A DNA stretch of 5,647 nt. Origin: UPXZ01 sp047973025. GTDB lineage: Bacteria > Bacteroidota > Bacteroidia > Bacteroidales > Paludibacteraceae. The notes under the pieces are model-generated. The model made no database searches. It had not been told where the DNA came from and worked only from the letters and a program-made list of their open reading frames with translations. The position numbers and the translations under genes were made by a program. How positions within the stretch are numbered: position 1 is the first letter of the stretch; each line of letters begins with the position of its first letter. The DNA lies in assembly GCA_047973025.1 (NCBI GenBank), contig JBKEBE010000050.1, positions 1 to 5,647 of the forward strand. Direction: 5' to 3'. Of the stretch, positions 1-5,647 are shown piece by piece.

Positions 1-40
1 AAAGTTGGGAATATGGGAGCAAACAATGAGAAAGGGAGAA

Positions 41-1048
41 TCAATATTTCTTGACTATTTCTGCCAGTGCTTCAACCCAGTTCGGACTAATATTTAAGCT
101 TTCCACCATCACAAATTCTTCCCCGCCGTTCTTCAAAAACAGTTCTTTGTATTCCACACCCAGCTCGATGGTCGTTTCCAGACAATCAGCCACAAATGAT
201 GGAGCTATGACCAGCACTTTCTTTTTCCCGGTTTTCAGGAGACTCATTAGTACCTTGTCTGTAAATGGTTTTATCCAAAAAACAGACATTCTCGATTGAA
301 AAGCGATACTGTATTTATCCGCCGGAATGTCTAATGTATTGGCTAAAAGTTCCACCGTTTTAGTACACGAAGTTAAATAACAATCATTTTGAATAGCGGC
401 TAATTGCCGGGTAGGTGAATTGTTTTTTCGCATATTCTTACTTTCACATCTTTGGATTTGGGACGAAGGTAGTCCGTGAAACGAAAAAAGGATGTGGTCA
501 AATCGCTCGGGTTGATAAGTTTGAATATGGCTGGCGAATGTATTTACATAACTTGGTTCAAAATAGAATTGTTCTACTATTTTGATATCCGCCCGTATGT
601 TCAAATCATTTTTTGCTTTAAGTAACTCTTGGATGGAAGTTTCGCTTGTTGAAGAAGCGTATTGTGGGTAAAGCGGAATAGCAATAATTTCTTCAACATC
701 CTTTGTCGCTATTTTCTTCAGCGTGCTTCGGATGGATGGTGCACGATAGCGCATGGCTCCATGCACTTCGTAATTTTTCGGTAAAATCGTTTGCAATTCA
801 TCGGCTAACCGAAGTAGGAAATACCGCAAGGGAGAGCCGGACGGTGTCCATAGTTCTTTGTATCTGTCAGTTGACCTGAAAACGCGAAAGGGGATAATGA
901 TGCAATTTACCAGCAGACTACGAAAGAGCCAAGGCAGATTAATCACAAACTTATCGTTCAGAAATTCAAACAAATACTTGGCAACGGACTTAAAGGTTGG
1001 CGAGTCCGGCGTACCTAAGTTGATTAACAGTACGATTTTCTTTCTCAT
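41..1048 (-). CDS. hemH: Ferrochelatase (protohaem ferro-lyase)
   Basis: Ferrochelatase inserts Fe2+ into protoporphyrin IX to make protohaem, the final step of the pathway, in the cytoplasm or at the inner membrane face. The 335-residue product has the usual family length. Seen in order: the N-terminal LLINLGTPDSP (residues 7-17), WTPSGSPLRY (67-76), PLYPQYASST (125-134), FSFHGLP (188-194) with the catalytic His191, QSR..W.KPFTD (251-264), and SFVADCLET (284-292) with the active-site Glu291, followed by ELGVEYKELF. The ATG start gives the motif at the expected distance from the N-terminus; no Shine-Dalgarno sequence is visible, as usual in Bacteroidota. Between His191 and the QSR motif only Cys201, Cys223 and Cys228 remain, fewer than I recall for relatives with an internal [2Fe-2S] site. 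The receptor remnant lies 135 bases upstream on the same strand with a large inverted repeat between them; I found no TAnnTTTG promoter directly before hemH. The assignment is secure. Confidence 0.96.
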   Translation of the reverse strand: MRKKIVLLINLGTPDSPTFKSVAKYLFEFLNDKFVINLPWLFRSLLVNCIIIPFRVFRSTDRYKELWTPSGSPLRYFLLRLADELQTILPKNYEVHGAMRYRAPSIRSTLKKIATKDVEEIIAIPLYPQYASSTSETSIQELLKAKNDLNIRADIKIVEQFYFEPSYVNTFASHIQTYQPERFDHILFSFHGLPSSQIQRCESKNMRKNNSPTRQLAAIQNDCYLTSCTKTVELLANTLDIPADKYSIAFQSRMSVFWIKPFTDKVLMSLLKTGKKKVLVIAPSFVADCLETTIELGVEYKELFLKNGGEEFVMVESLNISPNWVEALAEIVKKY

Positions 1049-1117
1049 AGTCGTAAATGCAGGCTAAATGGCTCTCTAAATTCTTTCAGACAAATAAGCT
1101 TGAGATTTTAGAATCAG

Positions 1118-1167
1118 ATACTACTCCATTTCTTTCAAATCTTCGTTCGAAAGAAATGGAGTAGTAT
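1118..1167. terminator. 19-bp perfect inverted repeat, possible terminator hairpin
   Basis: The arms at 1118-1136 (ATACTACTCCATTTCTTTC) and 1149-1167 are exact reverse complements across 19 bases, with a 12-base spacer. It begins 16 bases beyond the receptor remnant's stop codon and lies before hemH on the same strand, where a transcription terminator or RNA-stabilising hairpin would be expected. Against a classical intrinsic terminator, the stem is not GC-rich and no long T-run follows on either strand. Alternatives are a small mobile-element end pair or a protein-binding palindrome. The structure is certain; the role is inferred. Confidence 0.55.
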
Positions 1168-1183
1168 GAAGGCAGTCTCGCGA

Positions 1184-2002
1184 CTATATTTCCACCGTCA
1201 ATCGGGCGCCAAATTGAAGTGGTTTTCCTTGTTGGAAGAAATTATTGCCAAAAGATTGAAAGTAAAAAGCGTTGTAAGCCGTATTCGTCAGGTTTTTACC
1301 CCAGATTTCAATACCGAATGCATTTTTCTTTACCCCGAATCGGGCATCCAACAATCCGTAGAAATTTTGTGCCAACGTGTTACCTTCGTCCCAGTAGATT
1401 TTACCAATTCCGCTACAAGAAATTGTCCCGTAAAGCTGAGAAAGAAACGCGTGTTCAAAATTTCGTATATAATTGAGTGCTAAATTAGCCGTATGCTGTG
1501 GTGCATAAGGGACAAATTTCCCTTTGTAATCGACTTCGGTCGGCATACCTTGAATGGTTTCCACATCCTTGTAGTTTCGGAACGTAGCATGAGCAAACCC
1601 ATAATTGGCGCTGACGTCAAAACCCGAACCAAGGTACGTATCTGCGCTTATTTCCACTCCTTTGCTTGCGGATGTTCCCGCGTTGGTCAGTTTTCTTCCC
1701 GCCCCCGTGGGGATAAATTCGGTAATCTGCAATCCGCTTATGTCCATGTAAAAGAGTGTAATTCCTGTACGGAGCTTATTTTCAAAAAAAGTAGTGTGTA
1801 CACCCACTTCGTAGTTCCAACTCATTTCCGGCAAATACATGGTTCGGGCTTTCACGTCGGGATCGGGAGTTCCGGGTGTCGCGCGGATTTTTTCGGTAAC
1901 CAGATCGGATATCATCTGAACGTTAAAGCCGCCTGCTTTATGCCCGCGAGCTACACCGGCATATACGTAGTTTTGCCTGTCCCGGTCAAGCAGTTCAGCC
2001 AT
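1184..2002 (-). pseudogene. TonB-dependent outer-membrane receptor, C-terminal beta-barrel fragment
   Basis: The 272-codon reading frame matches the last third of a TonB-dependent receptor, an outer-membrane barrel that imports ferric siderophores, haem, vitamins or glycans. Visible marks are the barrel motif YVYAGVARGHKAGGFN (residues 12-27, compare YxSxxxGYKAGGFN in siderophore-type receptors), alternating strand-like segments such as MSWNYEVGVHTTFFENKLR, NAGTSASKGVEISADTYL (108-124), YGLLDARFGV (215-224), and the closing strands WGKNLTNTAYNAFYF (234-248) and PLQFGARLTVEI. Full receptors are usually about 650-800 residues. Signal peptide, plug domain and the first barrel strands are missing, and the DNA upstream is AT-rich with stops in all frames close by. 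The ATG at 2000-2002 is therefore probably an internal Met codon, not a real start. Another frame just upstream may hold a little more of the gene (to about 2055), implying a frameshift plus truncation. The receptor's substrate cannot be told from this part; the motif style suggests an iron-siderophore type. A remnant is most likely, and a functional protein is not expected. Confidence 0.85.
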
Positions 2003-2306
2003 TTTAACTAGCGGTTTTCCGCGCTCAGGCGGCTTTCAAAGTCCGTATGAAAATCAAAAATCTACAACTGATTTTGTGATGTGTATTTTAACATAATTGA
2101 TAGGATTTTGATACATATTTACATAAAACCGTGCAATTTTGTTAGATAAATAATAATCTTTTTTATTGAAATATAAATAATTAATGTTTTTTAAGCAGAC
2201 ACTAAATTAGAGTTAATTAACATCAGTTAGATACTTTTATCTAAGTATCCTAAAAGAATTATTTCATTACGGATAATCATTTTTTTTATTTTAGACAACC
2301 TTTATC
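2003..2306. other. AT-rich intergenic region between receptor remnant and mazG
   Basis: No credible gene lies in these roughly 300 bases. The first 50 or so (2005-2055) are less AT-rich and, on the minus strand, read DFHTDFESRLSAENR before a stop, possibly an out-of-frame piece of the truncated receptor. A small GC-rich hairpin, GCGG-TTTT-CCGC, sits at 2011-2022. From about 2060 the DNA is strongly AT-rich, with short A/T runs and several TTAGATA motifs, and leads into the mazG promoter. I see no tRNA, riboswitch or small ORF that I could defend. Confidence 0.6.
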
Positions 2307-2310
2307 TAAC
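2141..2310. repeat. Four TTAGATA/TATCTAA motifs upstream of mazG
   Basis: GTTAGATAAA at 2141-2150 has its exact 10-base reverse complement TTTATCTAAC at 2301-2310. A second inverted pair, TTAGATA (2227-2233) and TATCTAA (2238-2244), is separated by only CTTT and could form a 7-bp hairpin or an operator-like palindrome. The final copy overlaps the first bases of the mazG -7 element (2307-2314). Placement suggests regulator-binding sites, but the region is very AT-rich, so chance recurrence is possible. Confidence 0.4.
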
Positions 2311-2314
2311 TTTG
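2307..2314 (+). promoter_or_regulatory. Bacteroidota-type -7 promoter element (TAACTTTG) of mazG
   Basis: TAACTTTG matches the Bacteroidota housekeeping sigma -7 consensus TAnnTTTG exactly. It ends 18 bases before the ATG at 2333, which predicts a short leader of around 10-15 bases. No clear TTTG -33 element lies at the expected distance; that region is a run of T residues. The element overlaps the upstream in-frame TTG at 2312, so that codon lies upstream of the likely transcription start and cannot be the translation start. Confidence 0.65.
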
Positions 2315-2332
2315 TGGTCAAAGTTTATCAAG

Positions 2333-3136
2333 ATGAACAAAACCTACAAACCACACACAACAGAAGAAAAACTCGCAGAATTTGAACGCTTACTCGAAAT
2401 CATGAAACGCCTACGAGCCGAATGTCCGTGGGACAGGGAACAGACTTTTGAGAGTATCCGTCCGAACACCATTGAAGAAACCTACGAACTTTCGGACGCT
2501 ATATTGGAAAAGGATATGAAAACCATCCAAAAAGAATTGGGCGATGTACTGCTTCATATTGTTTTTTATTCACAAATGGGTAGTGAAACCAACGATTTTG
2601 ACATGTACGATGTTTGCAAAACCTTGAACGAGAAGCTGATATACAGGCATCCGCATATTTACGGAGCGACTAAAGCCGATGACACCGGTCAAGTCCTTGA
2701 AAACTGGGAAAAACTGAAGCTGAAAGAGAAAGACGGAAACAAAACCGTGCTTGGTGGGGTTCCGCAATCGTTGCCGACGTTGGTCAAGGCGCATCGGATA
2801 CAGGAAAAAGCGGCAAGTGTCGGCTTTGACTGGGAATATCGGGAACAAGTCTGGGACAAAGCAAAAGAAGAAATCGGCGAATTTCAGGCAGAAGCAGACA
2901 AAATGAACAAAGACAAAATGGAAGCCGAATTTGGCGATGTACTTTTCAGTTTGGTAAATGCGGCACACTTATTCGATATCAATCCCGATACGGCGTTGGA
3001 ACGCACCAATAAGAAATTCATCAAACGCTTCAATTATCTTGAATCAGAAACCATTGCCAAAGGCAAAGACTTGAAAAACATGACATTAGCGGAAATGGAT
3101 GAGATTTGGGAAAAAGCGAAAAAAGCTGAGCGGTAA
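2333..3136 (+). CDS. mazG: Nucleoside triphosphate pyrophosphohydrolase MazG
   Basis: MazG hydrolyses (d)NTPs to the monophosphate and pyrophosphate in the cytoplasm, cleaning the nucleotide pool and, in E. coli, influencing ppGpp level. The product is 267 residues, close to the 263 of E. coli MazG, and has both tandem MazG domains. Domain 1 shows CPWDREQTFESIRPNTIEET (31-50), with the metal-binding pattern EExxE (Glu48, Glu49, Glu52) and ExxD (Glu68, Asp71), followed by RHPHIYG (105-111) and the ENWEKLK segment. Domain 2 shows KAHRIQEKAASVGFDW (152-167), EExxE (Glu179, Glu180, Glu183) and ExxD (Glu199, Asp202) in AEFGDVLFSLVN. All catalytic acids are present, so it should be active. I chose ATG 2333 over the upstream in-frame TTG at 2312 because the promoter element covers that TTG. 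The gene stands alone: no mazE/mazF or relA lies near, and the bactofilin gene 216 bases downstream has its own promoter. Confidence 0.95.
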   Translation: MNKTYKPHTTEEKLAEFERLLEIMKRLRAECPWDREQTFESIRPNTIEETYELSDAILEKDMKTIQKELGDVLLHIVFYSQMGSETNDFDMYDVCKTLNEKLIYRHPHIYGATKADDTGQVLENWEKLKLKEKDGNKTVLGGVPQSLPTLVKAHRIQEKAASVGFDWEYREQVWDKAKEEIGEFQAEADKMNKDKMEAEFGDVLFSLVNAAHLFDINPDTALERTNKKFIKRFNYLESETIAKGKDLKNMTLAEMDEIWEKAKKAER

Positions 3137-3352
3137 TATTTTTTGATTTCGATTATTCCTGAACACTCCGAAGGTACAAAATCCGGCAAATACACACAAG
3201 TTCTTTGAGTTATTCTATTGAAAATAAAAAGTTTAATACAAAAATCAGGGAGAGACTTATTACTATTTTTGCAATAAATATTAAAAATGACTCTCTACGG
3301 AGAATTTTGTTCTTATCTTTGTAAAGAAATCAATCAAAAAAATCATTAAATA
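3137..3352. other. Intergenic region between mazG and bactofilin gene
   Basis: These 216 bases hold no supported gene. The distal half carries the promoter signals of the bactofilin gene. I see no convincing intrinsic terminator after mazG: a T-rich stretch follows the stop directly (3138-3144) but without a strong stem before it. Confidence 0.5.
3314..3321 (+). promoter_or_regulatory. Bacteroidota-type -7 promoter element (TATCTTTG) of the bactofilin gene
   Basis: TATCTTTG matches TAnnTTTG exactly, 31 bases before the ATG at 3353, a typical spacing for this phylum. A second match, TATTTTTG at 3264-3271, lies 50 bases further upstream and may be a weaker alternative promoter or chance in AT-rich DNA. 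No clear -33 TTTG is found at 19-21 bases before either. The leader between promoter and start is A-rich (AAATCAATCAAAAAAATC), as is common where no Shine-Dalgarno is used. Confidence 0.6.
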
Positions 3353-3748
3353 ATGGCAAAATCGGATGATTCTAACAACAATCCAAATGGAATTGTTAAC
3401 ATTATTGCAACAGGTACAAAAATTATTGGTAAAGTTACTGTTGAATCCGACTTTAGATTGGACGGTGATGTAGAAGGCGATATTGTCGGACGCTCAAAAG
3501 TAGTTATAGGCGAAAAAGGAAGTTTAAAAGGTTCGTTAACCTGCATAAACGCGGAAATAATCGGCCAAGTAAACGGAAATGTTGTTACAAGTAATTCTCT
3601 GACACTACGTTCTACTGCCGAACTGACAGGAGATATAAAAATTAAATCGCTGATAGTCGAACCAAATGCCGTTTTCAACGGTACTTGCTCTATGCGTGAC
3701 GAACCCGAAGCTAATTCGGCAACTGCTCAAACCGTAAAACAAGCATGA
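3353..3748 (+). CDS. Bactofilin (polymer-forming cytoskeletal protein)
   Basis: Bactofilins assemble without nucleotide into membrane-associated filaments that scaffold cell-shape, wall-synthesis or polarity proteins. The 131-residue product has the compact single-domain design: a short polar tail (1-13), a right-handed beta-helix core of roughly residues 14-113 and a flexible C-terminal tail. Core repeats seen are NIIATGTKIIGKVTVESDFRLDG (16-38), GDIVGRSKVVIGEKGSLKG (42-60), AEIIGQVNGNVV (67-78), AELTGDIKIKSLIVEPNAVFNG (89-110) and the family's closing GTCSM. No signal peptide or membrane segment is present. The ATG is preceded by a promoter at 3314-3321 and the gene ends in a hairpin terminator, so it is probably monocistronic. 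In many bacteria bactofilin genes sit beside an M23-type wall peptidase; none is in this window, so its partner is unknown. The family assignment is firm and the cellular role open (morphology or envelope organisation). Confidence 0.93.
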   Translation: MAKSDDSNNNPNGIVNIIATGTKIIGKVTVESDFRLDGDVEGDIVGRSKVVIGEKGSLKGSLTCINAEIIGQVNGNVVTSNSLTLRSTAELTGDIKIKSLIVEPNAVFNGTCSMRDEPEANSATAQTVKQA

Positions 3749-3823
3749 TTTGAAATCTGTATAAAAAACTTAATGCTGTATTTTCTGAATTAGACTTTCT
3801 CCGAAACAGACTATAATTCAGTC

Positions 3824-3858
3824 ATCGCTTCGGTTAAGAAGTGATTTCATTTTTTTTT
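3824..3858 (+). terminator. Intrinsic terminator of the bactofilin gene
   Basis: An 8-bp stem pairs ATCGCTTC (3824-3831) with GAAGTGAT (3838-3845), with one G-T wobble and a GGTTAA loop, and is followed by a T-rich tract ending in nine consecutive T (3850-3858). It lies 75 bases after the bactofilin stop codon. The T tract overlaps the last codons and stop of the convergent acyltransferase gene, encoding its Lys-Lys-Lys end. A weaker 8-bp inverted repeat, CTGAATTA/TAATTCAG, lies just before it (3785-3792 and 3814-3821). Confidence 0.7.
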
Positions 3859-4989
3859 GGATGCAAAATACGTCGTTAACAATTTACGTACAGGTTTGTC
3901 GTATATCATCAAGCAGAGGTACGCCAATAGAATATTCCCCAAAAACAGAGCCGATGCCACCGCCCACGATTCTTCAAAAGTGAGTCCCCGGTTCCACACC
4001 CAAGCATAAAACAAGTACATAAAAGGATAGTGTACCATATAGAGCGGATAAGATATATCGCCCAAGAATTTGCACAGTCCGGTGATTATTTTGCCGGTTG
4101 TGACTCCGGATGCACCAAGATAAACAAGCGCGGGAAAGACGATAATCGTACACACCGCGTCATATATACCGTTCATCCACGATAACTCGGCGTTGCCAAC
4201 GTGGGGCATAGAAAGTAAAATCACTATCGTCAGACCACATATCCAAAAAACACCTTTGATGTGCACGGATTTAAAAAAACGCGACATCAACAATCCGGCT
4301 GAAAATGAAAAAAGCAACCGCAAAAAGCCTCCAATCAGATTATAATCAGCCATTGTCCAACCCACGCCTAAATGCCCAAAGCCGGAAAAATTACCAATAG
4401 CGAATACCGCTAACCCCAATCCGGTCATTGCGACAAATATTGTAAGCGCCTTGTTAGACAATCGACGCAAAAACACGGCATAGAGTACATTTCCGATGTA
4501 TTCGAAAAACAATGACCAACTCGGACCATTTAACGGAAACATCTCGCCGTTTCCTCGCACTTCAGCAACAGAGTCCGGTGCGGTCGGAATCAGGAAAAGA
4601 TGCAGTAATAAAGCAAGTAAAATCAAGATGACCGGAACAGGCGTACCATCCCACTTCACACTGCCTTGTATAATAAATGTGATTGCGCCGAATATTGCCC
4701 CCAAGACAACCATCGGTTGTAAACGGATCAGTCTTCGCTTGAAAAAATCTTTCATTTTCATCTTCTTCCAGCGGTCATCATAAGCGTATCCAATCACGAA
4801 GCCGGACAATACAAAGAAAAAATCAACCGCCAGATATCCATGATTGAATCGTTGGTCATAAGGACTTGTGGCAAATGCTTCGAACACATGATACCCTATG
4901 ACCATAAGCGCGGCTATCCCGCGCAATCCGTCCAAAATGTGGAAATGTGGTTTCGTATCCGTAAATGACAAGGAATGGATATCTGCCAT
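3847..4989 (-). CDS. Acyltransferase 3 family integral membrane protein (OafA/YrhL type)
   Basis: Acyltransferase-3 proteins are inner-membrane enzymes that move acetyl or other acyl groups onto sugars of O-antigen, capsule, peptidoglycan, exopolysaccharide or small molecules. The 380-residue product shows the family signature: HILDGLRGIAAL (17-28) and GYHVFE (32-37), which together give the conserved Arg23-X10-His34 pattern; VDFFFVLSGFVIGYAY (55-70); RRLIRLQPM (85-93); NGPSWSLFFEYIGN (154-167); and LGDISYPLYMVHYP (309-322). About ten hydrophobic membrane segments are spread from residue 25 to 363. No periplasmic SGNH domain is fused at the C-terminus, and the protein ends in a basic tail, ASKKK. 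I chose ATG 4989, preceded by an A-rich leader, over an in-frame TTG eight codons upstream (5013). No TAnnTTTG promoter was found upstream. There is no neighbouring glycan cluster, so the acceptor substrate cannot be inferred. Confidence 0.9.
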   Translation of the reverse strand: MADIHSLSFTDTKPHFHILDGLRGIAALMVIGYHVFEAFATSPYDQRFNHGYLAVDFFFVLSGFVIGYAYDDRWKKMKMKDFFKRRLIRLQPMVVLGAIFGAITFIIQGSVKWDGTPVPVILILLALLLHLFLIPTAPDSVAEVRGNGEMFPLNGPSWSLFFEYIGNVLYAVFLRRLSNKALTIFVAMTGLGLAVFAIGNFSGFGHLGVGWTMADYNLIGGFLRLLFSFSAGLLMSRFFKSVHIKGVFWICGLTIVILLSMPHVGNAELSWMNGIYDAVCTIIVFPALVYLGASGVTTGKIITGLCKFLGDISYPLYMVHYPFMYLFYAWVWNRGLTFEESWAVASALFLGNILLAYLCLMIYDKPVRKLLTTYFASKKK

Positions 4990-5242
4990 GTGTTTTTCTT
5001 TTATGGTTTTCAATTGTCTTATTCGAAAAGCGGTGTAGTAAATCGCCTAATGGAAATACATGTATCCAGATATTGCTCTTACTTTAGGTGGGTTCTAAAA
5101 ATTCATTTTTTCTGTTTTGTCTCAAAAAAACGATAGTACTCGTTTCCCGATTTTCTTAAATCAAGTCAGTATCACACTATTTTTTCTAATTTTACACCCG
5201 AAAATCCATTTATCTGTTATCTGTTACCTGTCTATCCATGGT
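4990..5242. other. Intergenic region between acyltransferase and transposase remnant
   Basis: No gene is supported in these 253 bases. The right part probably belongs to the non-coding 3' end of the insertion sequence whose transposase lies to the right; the left part is the acyltransferase leader. GGTGGGTTCTAAAAATTC (5089-5106) could be an element end, but the other terminus lies outside the window, so the boundary cannot be fixed. No exact Bacteroidota -7 box on the minus strand was found for the acyltransferase. Confidence 0.4.
5211..5231. repeat. Three tandem 7-base repeats (TATCTGT, TATCTGT, TACCTGT)
   Basis: Two exact copies of TATCTGT (5211-5217, 5218-5224) are followed by TACCTGT (5225-5231), one base different. 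The array lies 12 bases beyond the end of the transposase remnant. It could be a simple slippage repeat or part of an insertion-sequence end; no function is visible. Confidence 0.5.
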
Positions 5243-5647
5243 CTATTTGCAACTTAGGATATTTAAGCGAATCACTTGTTCATAACGAAACAGATTGTAG
5301 GTTAAATTTATCAACCCGACAATACCTTTCGCCCTTACAATGCCGACCTCAAAAACAAACCGTTCATACTCTGTTCCATAAATCCGAACACATGTTCTAC
5401 TCTTGCCCTGATCTTTGACTTTTCCTTGTTATTTGCTTTTTGAAGGTCTGTTAATGGTTTGTTTCTATACCCTTTTTCGCAGACTTTATTGTTCATCTCA
5501 TATTTGTCGATTATGTTTTCCTGTTCTTCCCCCGTGTAAGCGCTGTCGGCATGTAAATCCTGTCCTTTATCGTCTTCGGTTAACAAATCGTCCAATGGCT
5601 GTGAATCGTGTACGGAAGCATCCGTAACTTCATAGGTATCAACAAAT
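5243..5647 (-). pseudogene. IS5-family transposase, C-terminal part, frameshifted; runs off the window
   Basis: Transposases of this DDE type cut and rejoin the ends of their insertion sequence. The frame is open from the window edge (5646), so the N-terminal half with the first catalytic Asp is not visible. In the 103 visible codons one sees VTDASVHDSQPL, LHADSAYTG with the second catalytic Asp (visible residue 34), and RARVEHVFGF with the catalytic Glu (visible residue 84). This frame stops at 5335-5337, right after NGLFLRSAL. The expected C-terminal continuation, VGIVRAKGIVGLINLTYNLF and on to RYEQVIRLNILSCK, is found in the -1 frame from 5347 down to a TAG at 5243-5245. A one-base deletion between about 5340 and 5350 explains this. 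I see no classical slippery heptamer at the crossover, so decay is favoured over programmed frameshifting. Loss of only the last 35 or so residues after the catalytic Glu leaves open whether activity is lost. Confidence 0.85.

Noticed and set aside
1..54. Possible C-terminal end of a plus-strand gene converging on hemH (an open frame to a stop at 52-54)
   Set aside because: Two other frames are equally short and open, the peptides match nothing I recognise, and too little sequence is visible to choose.
1493..2011. 172-codon plus-strand open frame
   Set aside because: It lies antisense to the receptor barrel; its Cys- and His-rich translation looks like a shadow, and the opposite strand has clear receptor motifs.
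2312..2332. TTG at 2312 as the mazG start
   Set aside because: It overlaps the -7 promoter element, so it would be upstream of the transcription start; the ATG at 2333 also gives the family's usual length.
2570..2968. 132-codon minus-strand open frame
   Set aside because: It is antisense to mazG, rich in Phe and Cys as expected from the complement of a Lys/Glu-rich gene, and lies within a firmly identified gene.
3250..3298. Inverted repeat between GAGAGAC and CTCTCT upstream of the bactofilin gene
   Set aside because: The arms pair only with gaps, so it is not distinguishable from chance.
3346..3678. 110-codon minus-strand open frame
   Set aside because: It is antisense to the bactofilin gene, has no recognisable motif and contradicts the promoter and terminator orientation.
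2333..3748. mazG plus bactofilin as a new defence or stress system
   Set aside because: The genes have separate promoters, a 216-base gap and well-known independent roles; there is no partner toxin, nuclease or sensor gene.

Overview
The window looks like chromosomal DNA of a member of the Bacteroidota, probably Bacteroidales-like. The evidence is two good matches to the Bacteroidota -7 promoter element TAnnTTTG (upstream of mazG and of the bactofilin gene), no Shine-Dalgarno sequences but A-rich leaders before the starts, AT-rich intergenic regions, and protein types common in this phylum (TonB-dependent receptor, bactofilin, an IS5-type transposase). Species-level placement is not possible from the sequence alone.

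Layout. Bases 41-1048 (minus) encode ferrochelatase HemH, the last step of protohaem synthesis. Upstream of it on the same strand, after a striking 19-bp perfect inverted repeat (1118-1167), lies the C-terminal half of a TonB-dependent outer-membrane receptor (1184-2002, minus). It lacks signal peptide, plug and early barrel and is read as a gene remnant. About 300 bases of very AT-rich DNA follow; they hold four copies of a TTAGATA motif in both orientations, the last overlapping the mazG promoter. mazG (2333-3136, plus) encodes a two-domain nucleoside triphosphate pyrophosphohydrolase. A small bactofilin (3353-3748, plus) has its own promoter and ends in a hairpin/T-run terminator at 3824-3858. 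The T-run lies inside the 3' end of a convergent membrane acyltransferase-3 gene (3847-4989, minus). The right edge holds the 3' part of an IS5-family transposase (5243 to the window edge, minus) broken by a frameshift near its C-terminus.

How the genes relate. HemH and the receptor remnant both touch haem/iron biology, but no functional link is shown. MazG (nucleotide-pool sanitation), bactofilin (cytoskeletal scaffold) and the acyltransferase (probable envelope glycan O-acylation) look like unrelated housekeeping or envelope genes, each transcribed on its own. The window has two decayed elements (receptor fragment and broken transposase), which suggests a locus with past rearrangement. I see no CRISPR array, tRNA or rRNA gene, toxin-antitoxin pair or recognisable defence system, and no convincing sign of a new multi-gene system. 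The most interesting leftovers are the 19-bp inverted repeat, the TTAGATA motif cluster, and the reduced cysteine set in HemH.
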